Positions 17,830 to 27,018 of a stretch of DNA of 64,000 nt are shown piece by piece. The stretch's first letter is position 1; each line of letters opens with the position of its first letter. This DNA is from an uncultured Acetatifactor sp. (lineage in GTDB: Bacteria; Bacillota; Clostridia; Lachnospirales; Lachnospiraceae). The stretch is from assembly GCA_947586055.1 (NCBI GenBank), contig CANPXL010000008.1:1-64000 (forward strand), given 5' to 3'. The notes below the pieces were generated by a model. The model was given only the letters and a program-made list of their open reading frames with translations, searched no databases and was not told the origin of the DNA. Position numbers and translations under genes: made by a program.

Positions 17830-20346
17830 ATGAAAAAGAAAGTTCTAAGCACGCTGCTGGCACTTTCCATGGTTCTTGGACTCGCGGCCTGCGGCGGGGG
17901 GGCGGGAGAATCCTCTTCCGGCCAGCAGAGTGAAAGCGGTTCGGAGGGATCCGGACAGTCTTCCGAGCAGACTTCTGCTACGGACACCTACACCTTTCAC
18001 GATTACACGTCGGCTTTGGCGACCAAGTGGAATCCCCATAACTGGGATGCCAATGCGGACGACGCGGTTCTTTCGTATCTGAGCTCCCCTTTCTGCACCA
18101 TGCAGGTTCTGGACTCAGAGAACGGGGTGTACCAGTGGGTGTATGAGATGGCAACGTCCATCACCGACGTTACCGCGGACCATCAGGATGACCTGACGAA
18201 GTACGCCGTGGATCTTCCCGCCGGGCAGACCGCGGATCAGACGACATCCGGTTATGTGTTTGAGATCGCATTGAACCCCAATGCAAAGTGGCAGGATGGG
18301 ACTCCCATCAATGCCGACACCTATATTTATTCCATGAAGGCGCTTCTGGATCCCGCCATGAAAAACTACCGCGCAAACCTGTATTATGCGGGTGAGTCTG
18401 CGGTTGCGGGCGGAAACGCGTATTACAACATGGGTTCCGTTGCATACCAGGAGGCCGCGGCGGCTTACAGTATGGAGGATCTGACCGCGGGCGAAGACGG
18501 CGTCTATACCACGCCTGACGGCGCGGCAGTGTACGTCACCCTGACGGATAATCTCTCCTGGCTGGGAGACGATACTCTCACAACTTATGTGGAGACTTAC
18601 GGCGAATCCATGTTCGGCGTAGAGGATTTCAACGCGCTGAAGGATATGGCCGATGAGAATGGCCGGGTACCCCTCACCGATGAGAGCCTGGCGCATATCG
18701 TGGGCGTGATCACGGCAGTGGCTGACTGGGGCGAGACCGAGGCGGAGGCCATCAATTATCTGGTTTACCCCGTGGAATATCCCGTGGTGGATTACGATTC
18801 CACGGTCGGCTGCTACAAGGTAGACGATTACACCATCCGCTATGTCTGCCAGTATCAGATCGATTACAATTATTTCCTGACCTCCTGCACCTCCACCTGG
18901 CTGGTGTATGAGGATCTGTACGAGAAGGGCAAGGACACCACGGGCGATGTGACGACTACTTCCTACAACACTTCCCCTGAGACCACCATGTCTTACGGCC
19001 CCTACAAGCTGGAGTCCATGCAGACCGACAAGCAGATGGTGCTGGTACAGAACGAGAACTGGTACGGCTATGAAAAACAGGAGGACGGAAGTCTGAAGTC
19101 CATGACGCCCTACCTGGTGGACGGAGAGAGCATTGAGCGTTACAAGACCAACAGGATCGTCATCGACGTGATGGATGACAGCGCTGCAAAGCAGGCGTTC
19201 CTCAAGGGCGAGCTGAGCAACTGGAATCCTACAGCGGAGGACCTGCTGGCCTACTCTACCAGCGATCAGCTTTACAAGGCTGATGAGACCTACACCATGT
19301 CCCTGTTCTTCAACTGCGGACTGGATAACCTTAAGGAGATGGACCGTTCCAAGGGAAATCAGAACTCGGTGGTCCTGTCCAATGTAAATTTCCGCAAGGC
19401 GATGAGCCTGGGAATCGACCGCGCAGAGTATGTTTCCGCTACGCCCGGTTATAATCCCGCTTATTCCATGCTGAACTCGCTGTATTATTACGATGTGTAC
19501 AATGATCCTGAGTCCTCTTACAGGAACACGGACGAGGCGATGCAGGCGATCTGCAACCTTTACGAGGTGGAATACGGCGAAGGCACGCCTTATGCGACGC
19601 TGAAGGATGCTTATAATTCCATTAACGGCTACAACCTGACTGAGGCGCAGAACCTGATGAAGACAGCCTGCGATGAGCTGGTTGCGGATGGCCTGTACAC
19701 GGCGGGCGATCCCATTCTTATCCGTATGGGCTGGGCTGCAGGCGCTTTGGATTCCGCCGCGAACCAGCAGGTGGAACTGTTGAACAAATACGTAAATGCA
19801 GCTGCGGAGGGCTCCGGCTTCGGCACGATCACCTTGGAGGCAGTAGGCAATCTGGAGAACCGTTATGACGACGTGGCTTCCGGTGAGTATGCGATCGGTT
19901 ACGGCGCATGGGGCGGAGCAGCCTTCTATCCTTTCCGCAACTTCCAGGTATACTGCGATCCCAGCCAGTACAGCATCAATGAGGCAGGCTGCTGGGATCC
20001 CACGACTGCGGAGCTGACCCTGAACATAAGCGGCCAGGAGGTGACAAAGACCTGGCAGGATTGGTCAAACTGCATGGTGGGAACCGGCGATTACGCAACG
20101 GCTGATTTCTCCGCGAAGCTTGATATTCTGGCCCAGCTGGAGGAAAACTACCTGAAGCTCTACTACAGGCTGCCTCTGTGCGCTATGACAACCTGCGTTA
20201 TGTTGGCATATCAGTGCAGTTATTATACCGAAGAGTATAACATCATGTACGGTTACGGCGGAATAGAGCTTCTGCAATACAACTACACCGACGCGGAGTG
20301 GGCTGATTTTGTGGCCAGCCAGGGCGGTACACTGAATTACGAATAA
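17830..20346 (+). CDS. Peptide-type ABC transporter substrate-binding lipoprotein, enlarged
   Basis: Exported lipoprotein of the SBP_bac_5 (oligopeptide/dipeptide-binding) family. The signal peptide ends in the lipobox LAAC with C21, followed by a Gly/Ser-rich linker. Typical stretches include YTSALATKWNPHNWDANADD near the mature N terminus, FEIALNPNAKWQDGTPINAD and the hinge-type VNFRKAMSLGIDRAEYV. At 838 residues it is about 300 longer than ordinary family members (about 540), with extra sequence in the first half. The ATG follows AGAAGGAGG. It heads a five-gene transport operon and would capture the ligand at the outer face of the membrane. The ligand is unknown: peptides are the family default, but oligosaccharides are also possible. 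Confidence 0.88.
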   Translation: MKKKVLSTLLALSMVLGLAACGGGAGESSSGQQSESGSEGSGQSSEQTSATDTYTFHDYTSALATKWNPHNWDANADDAVLSYLSSPFCTMQVLDSENGVYQWVYEMATSITDVTADHQDDLTKYAVDLPAGQTADQTTSGYVFEIALNPNAKWQDGTPINADTYIYSMKALLDPAMKNYRANLYYAGESAVAGGNAYYNMGSVAYQEAAAAYSMEDLTAGEDGVYTTPDGAAVYVTLTDNLSWLGDDTLTTYVETYGESMFGVEDFNALKDMADENGRVPLTDESLAHIVGVITAVADWGETEAEAINYLVYPVEYPVVDYDSTVGCYKVDDYTIRYVCQYQIDYNYFLTSCTSTWLVYEDLYEKGKDTTGDVTTTSYNTSPETTMSYGPYKLESMQTDKQMVLVQNENWYGYEKQEDGSLKSMTPYLVDGESIERYKTNRIVIDVMDDSAAKQAFLKGELSNWNPTAEDLLAYSTSDQLYKADETYTMSLFFNCGLDNLKEMDRSKGNQNSVVLSNVNFRKAMSLGIDRAEYVSATPGYNPAYSMLNSLYYYDVYNDPESSYRNTDEAMQAICNLYEVEYGEGTPYATLKDAYNSINGYNLTEAQNLMKTACDELVADGLYTAGDPILIRMGWAAGALDSAANQQVELLNKYVNAAAEGSGFGTITLEAVGNLENRYDDVASGEYAIGYGAWGGAAFYPFRNFQVYCDPSQYSINEAGCWDPTTAELTLNISGQEVTKTWQDWSNCMVGTGDYATADFSAKLDILAQLEENYLKLYYRLPLCAMTTCVMLAYQCSYYTEEYNIMYGYGGIELLQYNYTDAEWADFVASQGGTLNYE

Positions 20347-20371
20347 AACAGGCATCTGCCGGATGCTTTGC

Positions 20372-20414
20372 GGGAGGACTCTTTGCGCGGTACGCCGCTG
20401 AAGGGTCCTCTCCC
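20372..20414 (+). other. Intercistronic hairpin
   Basis: GAGGAC (20374-20379) pairs with GTCCTC (20405-20410), extended by outer G/C pairs to about 20414, between the binding-protein and permease genes. No T run follows. Such a hairpin commonly protects the abundant binding-protein mRNA, but this is inference. Confidence 0.4.
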
Positions 20415-20441
20415 AAAACACCCGGAAAGGAGAAACACATT

Positions 20442-21404
20442 ATGAGAATGGCAAAATATATTGTCAAGAGAGTGGTACTGATGATCTTTACCCTTTTCAT
20501 TATTTCCACCATGTGCTTTCTGTTGATCAGGATGCTTCCAAGGGTGCTGCCGCAGGAGAAGGTTCAGGCGGAAGCCATTGCCGCACGGTGGGAGGCCCTG
20601 GGCTACAATGAGCCCTTGCTGGTGCAGCTTTGGATCTATATCAAGGGGATCTTTACCAAGGGAGATTTCGGTACCTCATGGTACATTGCGTTCCGGCAGC
20701 CGGCTCTGAAGGTGCTGACCGACCGATTGCTTCCCACGGTACTGGTAAACCTGTATTCTCTGATCTTCGCCACACCCATAGGGATCCTTCTGGGAATTTA
20801 CGCCGCCATCCGGAAAAACAAATGGCAGGATTCTCTGATCAGCACTATGGTCATGGTATTTGTCTCGGTCCCTCCTTATGTTTACGCGTTCCTGGTACAA
20901 TATTTCCTGTATTTTAAGCTGGGGTGGCTGCCGCTGCAGGTGTATTCTCTTGCGGATGCGGGAAATTCCTGGCTGTCACCTAAAATGTTCTACAGCATGA
21001 TCGCTCCCGTACTGGCCCTGTCCTTCGGGGAGATCGCGGGTCTGTGCCGGTTTACCCGTGCGGAGCTCACGGAGACGCTGACTTCGGATTATATGCTGCT
21101 TGCCAGGACAAAGGGGCTTACCAGATCGCAGGCTACCGTGCGGCATGCGCTGAAGAACGCCATGGTGCCCATCTTGCCTTCCATTATCGGAAGCTTTATC
21201 GGAATCCTGGGAGGTTCCTTCGTCATAGAGCAGATCTTTTCCATTCCCGGCGTGGGAACCCTGTATCTGAGAGCCATCAATCTGTTTGACTATGATGTGT
21301 TTATGGTCGACTGTATCTTCTATACCCTGGTCAGCCTGCTGGCAGGAATTGTGATTGATATCAGCTATGGATTTATTGACCCGAGAATCAGAATGGGGGA
21401 GTGA
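20442..21404 (+). CDS. Peptide-type ABC transporter permease (DppB/OppB-like)
   Basis: A 320-residue inner-membrane permease of the DppB/OppB class, of ordinary length. The N-terminal YIVKRVVLMIFTLFIISTMCF is the classic first helix. The binding-protein-dependent transport signature EAA loop lies at about residues 205-230 (ELTETLTSDYMLLARTKGL), and the family end DISYGFIDPRIRMG is present. About six transmembrane helices. The ATG follows AAAGGAG. It pairs with the permease three bases downstream. Confidence 0.93.
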   Translation: MRMAKYIVKRVVLMIFTLFIISTMCFLLIRMLPRVLPQEKVQAEAIAARWEALGYNEPLLVQLWIYIKGIFTKGDFGTSWYIAFRQPALKVLTDRLLPTVLVNLYSLIFATPIGILLGIYAAIRKNKWQDSLISTMVMVFVSVPPYVYAFLVQYFLYFKLGWLPLQVYSLADAGNSWLSPKMFYSMIAPVLALSFGEIAGLCRFTRAELTETLTSDYMLLARTKGLTRSQATVRHALKNAMVPILPSIIGSFIGILGGSFVIEQIFSIPGVGTLYLRAINLFDYDVFMVDCIFYTLVSLLAGIVIDISYGFIDPRIRMGE

Positions 21405-21407
21405 CGG

Positions 21408-22988
21408 ATGAAGGAAAATGTTGTATATGGTGATCTCTCTCAGATCCCGAAGGAAAAATTTGTGTTTGTCCACGACGGAGAGCGTATCAGCGACAAGAAG
21501 TTTGACGATAAGCCGGTGGGATATTTTAAGGACGCCTGGATCCGTTTCCGGAAAAGCAGGGCGTCGGTTGTCGCGGCGGTCATAATCCTTCTGATCATTT
21601 TATATGCGTTCGCCGCTCCGCTTCTGATCCACCACAGCGCTTCCTTTATGGATCCCAGCTACGCGAAGAAGGCGCCGAGGATTCTGGCATGTCTGAACGC
21701 CGGTTTTTTTGACGGCGCCACGAAACGGGATTTTTCGGAGAGAGGCCTGATCAAGGCGCTGGCCGTGGGGATCGGCGCCGAGGACTACGACGGACGGGGC
21801 GTTGCGCTGGAAGAGGGAATGGAGAGCTATTACCAGCCCATGAAATCGATTGGACAGAGCCGCACGGTGATCAACGCTGCCAAAAAGGAGACTTCTATCT
21901 ATCCCGGCCGCATCGATACATACCTGGAAGTGGGATTTGTGTATAAAAATATCCCCCAGAGCGAGTACAGAAAGATCTGCGAATGGGAGGAAGAAAACGG
22001 TCTTCACGTCTTTTATCCGCTGGTGCAGGACAATGAGTGGAATATGGACTATTCGGATGCCAACAACTGGTATAAATCCAAGAAGGGTGATCCTGTCACT
22101 GTCTCGGAGGACGGAAAAGCAAAAGCCATCCCTTACGGACCCGGCATGATTCTGGAGGACAATTACAAGCGGGATGCGGACGGAAACCTGATTTATTGGG
22201 AGTACAGCGGAGGCGGCAACTTCGAGACCGCGCAGTTCAGGGTCAGAGTGCTTTACTATAATTATTACCGTTATATGAACGGCATGGAGCCGGAATACAT
22301 ATTCGGTACGGACAGTCAGGGATACGATCTGGCCGTCCGTCTGGGAGACGGTGTGAAGCTGAGTCTGCTGGTGGCGGTATGCGTGTCGGTGATCAATTTT
22401 GTACTGGGCGCGATGTACGGCGCCATCGAAGGATTTTACGGCGGAGTGGTGGACATTACGCTGGAGCGTATCAGTGATATCCTGGCGGGCGTTCCCTTTA
22501 TCGTGGTGGCGACCCTGTTCCAGATTCATCTCGCGGCCAAGGTGGGAGCGATTCCAAGCCTGCTGTTCGCGTTTGTGCTGACGGGCTGGCTCGGCACGGC
22601 AGCCAGGGTGAGAACCCAGTTTTACCGGTTTAAGAACCAGGAGTATGTCATGGCGGCCCGGACGCTGGGAGCCAGGGACAGAAGGCTGATCTGGAAACAT
22701 ATTTTCCCCAATTCCCTTGGAACCATCATCACTTCCTGCGCGCTGACGATTCCCGGCGTTATCGGGCAGGAAAGCATGCTGAGCTTTCTGGGCATTGTGA
22801 AGCTTGGCACGGCAAAGATCACCTCTCTGGGAACGCTGTTGTCCGATGCCAGCGGTATCTGGACCAATTATCCCCATCTGATGATCGTGCCGGCGGTGTT
22901 TTTGTCATTGCTTATGATTTGCTTTAACCTTTTCGGCAACGGTCTGCGGGATGCTTTTAACCCGGCACTCAGGGGCGTGGAGGAATGA
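21408..22988 (+). CDS. Peptide-type ABC transporter permease (DppC/OppC-like) with large insertion
   Basis: The C-terminal half is a normal DppC/OppC permease: FGTDSQGYDLAVRLGDG (from residue 299), five helices, the EAA loop region NQEYVMAARTLGARDRRL and the end NGLRDAFNPALRG. The first transmembrane helix is at about 48-70. Between A69-A-P and F299, where relatives have roughly 35-40 residues, there are about 230, so an extra region of nearly 200 residues, rich in Tyr, Trp and charged residues, should face outside. Total length is 526 against about 300 for the family. It could contact the enlarged binding protein (inference). It follows the first permease by three bases. Confidence 0.9.
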   Translation: MKENVVYGDLSQIPKEKFVFVHDGERISDKKFDDKPVGYFKDAWIRFRKSRASVVAAVIILLIILYAFAAPLLIHHSASFMDPSYAKKAPRILACLNAGFFDGATKRDFSERGLIKALAVGIGAEDYDGRGVALEEGMESYYQPMKSIGQSRTVINAAKKETSIYPGRIDTYLEVGFVYKNIPQSEYRKICEWEEENGLHVFYPLVQDNEWNMDYSDANNWYKSKKGDPVTVSEDGKAKAIPYGPGMILEDNYKRDADGNLIYWEYSGGGNFETAQFRVRVLYYNYYRYMNGMEPEYIFGTDSQGYDLAVRLGDGVKLSLLVAVCVSVINFVLGAMYGAIEGFYGGVVDITLERISDILAGVPFIVVATLFQIHLAAKVGAIPSLLFAFVLTGWLGTAARVRTQFYRFKNQEYVMAARTLGARDRRLIWKHIFPNSLGTIITSCALTIPGVIGQESMLSFLGIVKLGTAKITSLGTLLSDASGIWTNYPHLMIVPAVFLSLLMICFNLFGNGLRDAFNPALRGVEE

Positions 22989-22994
22989 TAAGGC

Positions 22995-25142
22995 ATGGAC
23001 AGAATATTGGAAGTAAAAAATCTGAAAGTATCGTTTAGGACCGCCGGGGGCATTCTGAAAGCGGTGCGGGATATTTCCTTTGATCTGGAACGGGGCAAGA
23101 CTCTGGCTATTGTAGGGGAGTCCGGGTCTGGAAAGTCGGTGACGTCCAAGGCCATACTGGGTATACTGGCCGGCAATTCCATCATAGAAGGCGGAAAGAT
23201 CATCTATGACGGAAAGGATCTGCTGAAGATTGACGAGGAGGAAATGTATCAGCTTCGGGGCGACAAGATCGCCATGATCTTTCAGGATCCTCTTTCCTCT
23301 CTGAACCCGATCGTGAAGATCGGAAAACAGATCACGGAGGCCATGCTCCTGAAGAACAAGGCGGCCCGCAGGGAATCCAGAAAGAATTTCAACGATATGC
23401 TGGCGCTGCTGGCGAAGAATATGGAAGCTGCGGACGGACAGTCTGCGGCGCGTATACGGGAGCTTGCAAAGACCTTTGACACGTTCTGTATCAGGGCCAA
23501 CAAGCTGGAGCTGCGTTATAATCAGGCGGACGCGGACGCGGAGGCCATGCTTTCTTCCCTGGAGGATCTGTGTTTTCTGATCGAGAAAAAACAGAAAGTG
23601 GACGTGAAGGGACGTCTGAAGGAATACCGGGGCAGGCTGAAGAAGCTGCAGGATCCCTTTTACAGCGCAAATTATAAGGCGCAGATAGCGGAGCTTGCCG
23701 GCTGTCTCGACAAAGCCGCGGCCAGCGGGAAGGGGTATCCGCCTGAGTTGACTGCAGCGCTGAGAAGGTGTGAAGAGCTTCTGAGGGAGATTCGCAGCCA
23801 GGAAAAACCGGTCTTTTTCCGGATCGGATATTTTGAGCTGAAAAATCCGGATGCGGATCTGCACGGTGTGCCGGTGGAAAAGCTGAACCAGATGGCGCTG
23901 GATTTTCTGAACGATCATTTTATGAATGAATTTATTGCGCTGGCAGCCGGGGGCGTGAAGTATTCCCACGAGACCTCCTACGGGAAAAAGAAGCAGCTTC
24001 TGCCCCGGATGGAAGAGGCAAAGAGCTATTTTCAGGGAGATTTTGACAAGGCGGGAGCGGAGAAGCTCTGTAAGACGTTGTCCGACGGAGTGGAGGATGC
24101 GATCGACAGGCTGGAGATCGTGAAGGACAGTATGGCGTATACTTTCCGTACCAGTCTGGGGAACGCCATAGAAAAATATTTCTATTACCGGAAGCATAAT
24201 CCAAAGGAAGAGGCGCGTTTTGAAAGACAGTCCAAAAAGCGGGACGCCCTGATTGCCAGGGGACGCAGCGTGGATTGGAAGGTTGTGCCGAAGGTGGTCT
24301 GCGACCTGGAGGAACTGCGCAAGGAGATCCTGGATGTGATCGGGGATCTGGAGGATTCCTGGAAGGCGCAGCTTTCCGCGGACACGGAAGAGAACTTTGA
24401 AAAACGCGCGGTGGGAATCGTGGATTACCTGAAGGAACAGGCTTCCAGAGTAGTCTATCGGGTCACCAGAAGCATGGCGCGGGAGAAGGCCATCCGGCTG
24501 ATGGAAGAGGTGGGGATCAATGAGCCCAGAATGCGGTTTAACCAGTATCCCTTTGAGTTTTCAGGAGGTATGCGCCAGCGTATCGTGATTGCCATAGCGC
24601 TTTCCGCGGATCCGGAGATCATGATCTGCGACGAGCCTACAACGGCGCTGGATGTAACGATCCAGGCACAGATTCTGGAGCTGATCAACCGGCTGAAGGC
24701 GGAGAGAAATCTGTCCGTTATCTTTATCACCCATGATCTGGGCGTTGTCGCCAATATGGCGGACGATATTGCCGTGATGTACGCGGGCAAGATCGTGGAG
24801 TACGGCACGGCGGACGATATTTTTTACGATCCCCGTCATCCTTATACCTGGGCGCTTCTTTCTTCCATGCCTGATCTGGACACCAAGGAGAAGTTGGATG
24901 CGATACCGGGTACGCCGCCCAACATGATCTATCCGCCCCAGGGGGATGCTTTTGCGGACCGGAACAAATATGCGATGCAGATTGATTTTGAACAGCAGCC
25001 GCCCATGTTTGAGGTGTCTTCCACCCACAAGGCCGCCACATGGCTTCTGCACCCGAACGCGCCGAAGGTGGAAGTCCCTAAAATTATCACCGAGCGTATC
25101 GAGAGGATGAAGAAAGCGGGAGGTGTTCAGAATGGACAGTAA
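22995..25142 (+). CDS. Peptide-type ABC transporter ATPase (DppD/OppD-like) with a 360-residue insertion
   Basis: Walker A GESGSGKSVT (41-50) and Q97 in IFQDPLSSLNP are normal, but the signature FSGGMRQR lies around S523 instead of about 65 residues after the Q-loop. The intervening ~360 residues are highly charged and predicted helical (for example AEAMLSSLEDLCFLIEKKQK), placed in the helical subdomain. After the signature, Walker B (IMICDEPTTALDV), the H-loop (FITHDLGVV) and the oligopeptide-transporter C-terminal zone (HPYTWALLSSMPDLD) are normal. All catalytic motifs are intact, so it should hydrolyse ATP. Total length is 715 against about 330. It overlaps the next ATPase gene by 11 bases. 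Confidence 0.9.
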   Translation: MDRILEVKNLKVSFRTAGGILKAVRDISFDLERGKTLAIVGESGSGKSVTSKAILGILAGNSIIEGGKIIYDGKDLLKIDEEEMYQLRGDKIAMIFQDPLSSLNPIVKIGKQITEAMLLKNKAARRESRKNFNDMLALLAKNMEAADGQSAARIRELAKTFDTFCIRANKLELRYNQADADAEAMLSSLEDLCFLIEKKQKVDVKGRLKEYRGRLKKLQDPFYSANYKAQIAELAGCLDKAAASGKGYPPELTAALRRCEELLREIRSQEKPVFFRIGYFELKNPDADLHGVPVEKLNQMALDFLNDHFMNEFIALAAGGVKYSHETSYGKKKQLLPRMEEAKSYFQGDFDKAGAEKLCKTLSDGVEDAIDRLEIVKDSMAYTFRTSLGNAIEKYFYYRKHNPKEEARFERQSKKRDALIARGRSVDWKVVPKVVCDLEELRKEILDVIGDLEDSWKAQLSADTEENFEKRAVGIVDYLKEQASRVVYRVTRSMAREKAIRLMEEVGINEPRMRFNQYPFEFSGGMRQRIVIAIALSADPEIMICDEPTTALDVTIQAQILELINRLKAERNLSVIFITHDLGVVANMADDIAVMYAGKIVEYGTADDIFYDPRHPYTWALLSSMPDLDTKEKLDAIPGTPPNMIYPPQGDAFADRNKYAMQIDFEQQPPMFEVSSTHKAATWLLHPNAPKVEVPKIITERIERMKKAGGVQNGQ

Positions 25143-26388
25143 GAAAGAGCAGGAAGTCCTGCTGAGGGTAGAGCACCTGAGCCAGCATTTCGGGCCGGTG
25201 AAGGCGGTAGACGACGTGAGCTTTGATATCATGAAGGGCGAAGTCTTTGGTCTCGTGGGAGAATCGGGCTGCGGCAAGACCACTACCGGCCGGTCCATCA
25301 TCAAAATTTATGATATTACATCCGGCAGCATATATTTCAAGGGACAGCGCATCTGCGCAGGTGTGCGTTCCTATAAGGAGGAGTCCGCACGGGCCCGGAA
25401 GGATACAAGGGCGGCGGTGAAGGCCCTCCGCGAGGATACTGCAAAAAATCCAGGCAAAAAAGCGGAAAATGACAGAAAGATCGCGGAAAAGACAGAGGAA
25501 ATGAAAAGGCTTCTGGCGGAGAACGGGGAACAGATCCGCAGGGCAAAGTTCGATCATAAATATTCCGACAGGGAATATGCGAAGAAGCTGGTCCGGGAGG
25601 TCAGGAAAAAATATGAACCGCTCCTGCAGGAGGCTTCCGGCGACTCCCGTAAACTGGCGGAGCTTAAGAAGCAGTATAAAAGCGATCTGAAGATTGCCGG
25701 AAAGACAAAGCTGATCACCAAAATACAGATGATCTTCCAGGATCCCATCGCGTCTCTGGATCCCCGCATGACGGTCAGCGAGATTATTTCCGAAGGTCTT
25801 GTCATCAATGGGATCAAGGACAAAAAGTATATTGAGGAACGGGTTTATGAGATATTGGAGCTGGTAGGGCTGGTACGGGAACACGCCGGCCGCTATCCCC
25901 ATGAGTTTTCCGGCGGACAGAGACAGAGAATCGGTATTGCCAGATCCGTGATCATGTCGCCGGAACTGCTGATCGCGGATGAGCCTATTTCGGCGCTTGA
26001 CGTATCCATTCAGGCTCAGGTCATCAATCTTCTGAACGAACTGCGAACCCGCCTTGATCTGACCATTTTGTTTATTGCTCACGATCTTTCGGTGGTAAAA
26101 TATTTTTCCGACCGAATCGGTGTAATGTATTACGGCAAGATGGTGGAACTGGCGCCGTCCGACGAATTGTTTGCGCATCCGCTGCATCCTTATACCAGAT
26201 CGCTTCTGTCGGCTATTCCGCTGCCGGATCCCCATCTGGAGAAGAAGCGGACAAGGATTGTCTATAATTCTCTGGAGTCGCACGATTATAGTGTGGATAA
26301 ACCATCCATGCGGGAGCTGACGCCGGGACATTTCGTATATTGTAACGATGCCGAGGAGCAAAACTACAGGAAGGAGCTTGGAATTTGA
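25132..26388 (+). CDS. Peptide-type ABC transporter ATPase (DppF/OppF-like) with coiled-coil insertion
   Basis: Walker A GESGCGKTT (43-51), Q203 in IFQDPIASLDP, the signature FSGGQRQRIGIARS, Walker B LLIADEPISALDV and the H-loop FIAHDLSVV are all present. About 105 extra residues, very Lys/Glu/Arg-rich and probably coiled coil, separate Walker A from the Q-loop (about 78-190). This is a different site from the insertion in the partner ATPase. The C-terminal LHPYTRSLLSAIPLPDP zone is typical. Length is 418 against about 330. I chose ATG 25132, with GGGAGGTG upstream; a GTG at 25123 adds three codons. It is the last transport gene of the operon, overlapping the next gene by four bases. Confidence 0.9.
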   Translation: MDSKKEQEVLLRVEHLSQHFGPVKAVDDVSFDIMKGEVFGLVGESGCGKTTTGRSIIKIYDITSGSIYFKGQRICAGVRSYKEESARARKDTRAAVKALREDTAKNPGKKAENDRKIAEKTEEMKRLLAENGEQIRRAKFDHKYSDREYAKKLVREVRKKYEPLLQEASGDSRKLAELKKQYKSDLKIAGKTKLITKIQMIFQDPIASLDPRMTVSEIISEGLVINGIKDKKYIEERVYEILELVGLVREHAGRYPHEFSGGQRQRIGIARSVIMSPELLIADEPISALDVSIQAQVINLLNELRTRLDLTILFIAHDLSVVKYFSDRIGVMYYGKMVELAPSDELFAHPLHPYTRSLLSAIPLPDPHLEKKRTRIVYNSLESHDYSVDKPSMRELTPGHFVYCNDAEEQNYRKELGI

Positions 26389-26795
26389 AGGCCCGTGTCA
26401 TCAGGTATCTGTCGGCGGCGGTTTTCTGCGCGCTTCTTGTGTGGCTTTATGTGAGTGGACGCGATCCCTGGACCCTGCCCCTTGTGGAACAGTACAGGAT
26501 ATGGTGCGACGCGTTTACCGTTCCCGGTCTTCTGCTTGTGCTGGCAGGCTGCCTTGTGTGGATCTCCAACAAGGGAGCGCTGGACGGAATTTCCTATGCG
26601 GTTCGGGGACTTTTCAGAGTCTTTATACCGGGCGCCGGGCTTCGCCGGAATATGGAGAGTTATTATGACTATCTCAGGCGGAAAGAGGAAAAGCGGATAA
26701 AGGGATATGGATTTCTCTTTGCGGTGGGCGGTGTGTGTCTTGCCGTGGCGGCGGTTTTCATGATACTTTTTTACCGGCTATATGAGCCCCGGTAA
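26385..26795 (+). CDS. DUF3899-like membrane protein
   Basis: A 136-residue protein with three hydrophobic segments (about 7-22, 42-60 and 108-130). The middle part (FTVPGLLLVLAGCLVWISNK, then DGISYAVRGLFRVF) resembles DUF3899, a family of small membrane proteins of unknown function. The start is a TTG at 26385 with AAGGAG upstream, overlapping the end of the last ATPase by four bases, so it is translationally coupled to the transporter and may be an accessory part of it. It ends before a strong terminator. Confidence 0.7.
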   Translation: MKARVIRYLSAAVFCALLVWLYVSGRDPWTLPLVEQYRIWCDAFTVPGLLLVLAGCLVWISNKGALDGISYAVRGLFRVFIPGAGLRRNMESYYDYLRRKEEKRIKGYGFLFAVGGVCLAVAAVFMILFYRLYEPR

Positions 26796-26859
26796 TTTTC
26801 TTTATAAGACGCTAAAGAAATCGGCACGGCCGGCCGATAAAATAATTACAGAGGCATGG

Positions 26860-26909
26860 ACGCGGAGAAAGGAACGGACGGAACCGTTCTTTTCTCCGTG
26901 TTTTATTTT
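26860..26909 (+). terminator. Terminator of the ABC transporter operon
   Basis: ACGCGGAGAAAGGAACGG (26860-26877) pairs with CCGTTCTTTTCTCCGTGT (26884-26901), 18 pairs with two G-T, around a six-base loop, then TTTATTTT. Confidence 0.93.
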
Positions 26910-27018
26910 AAAAAAGTTAAGATTACCCCTAGGAAAAAAGAATGTTTTCGGTTATAATGAAAATGTATGACCAGAATTATCCGTGTATGGAATCCATTGG
27001 AAAGGGGTTAACGGTAAA

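Noticed and set aside
17896..17902. Another G7 run, just after the lipobox Cys of the binding protein
   Set aside because: The frame is intact and the gene is GC-rich there, so a run of Gly codons explains it; slippage is possible but unsupported.
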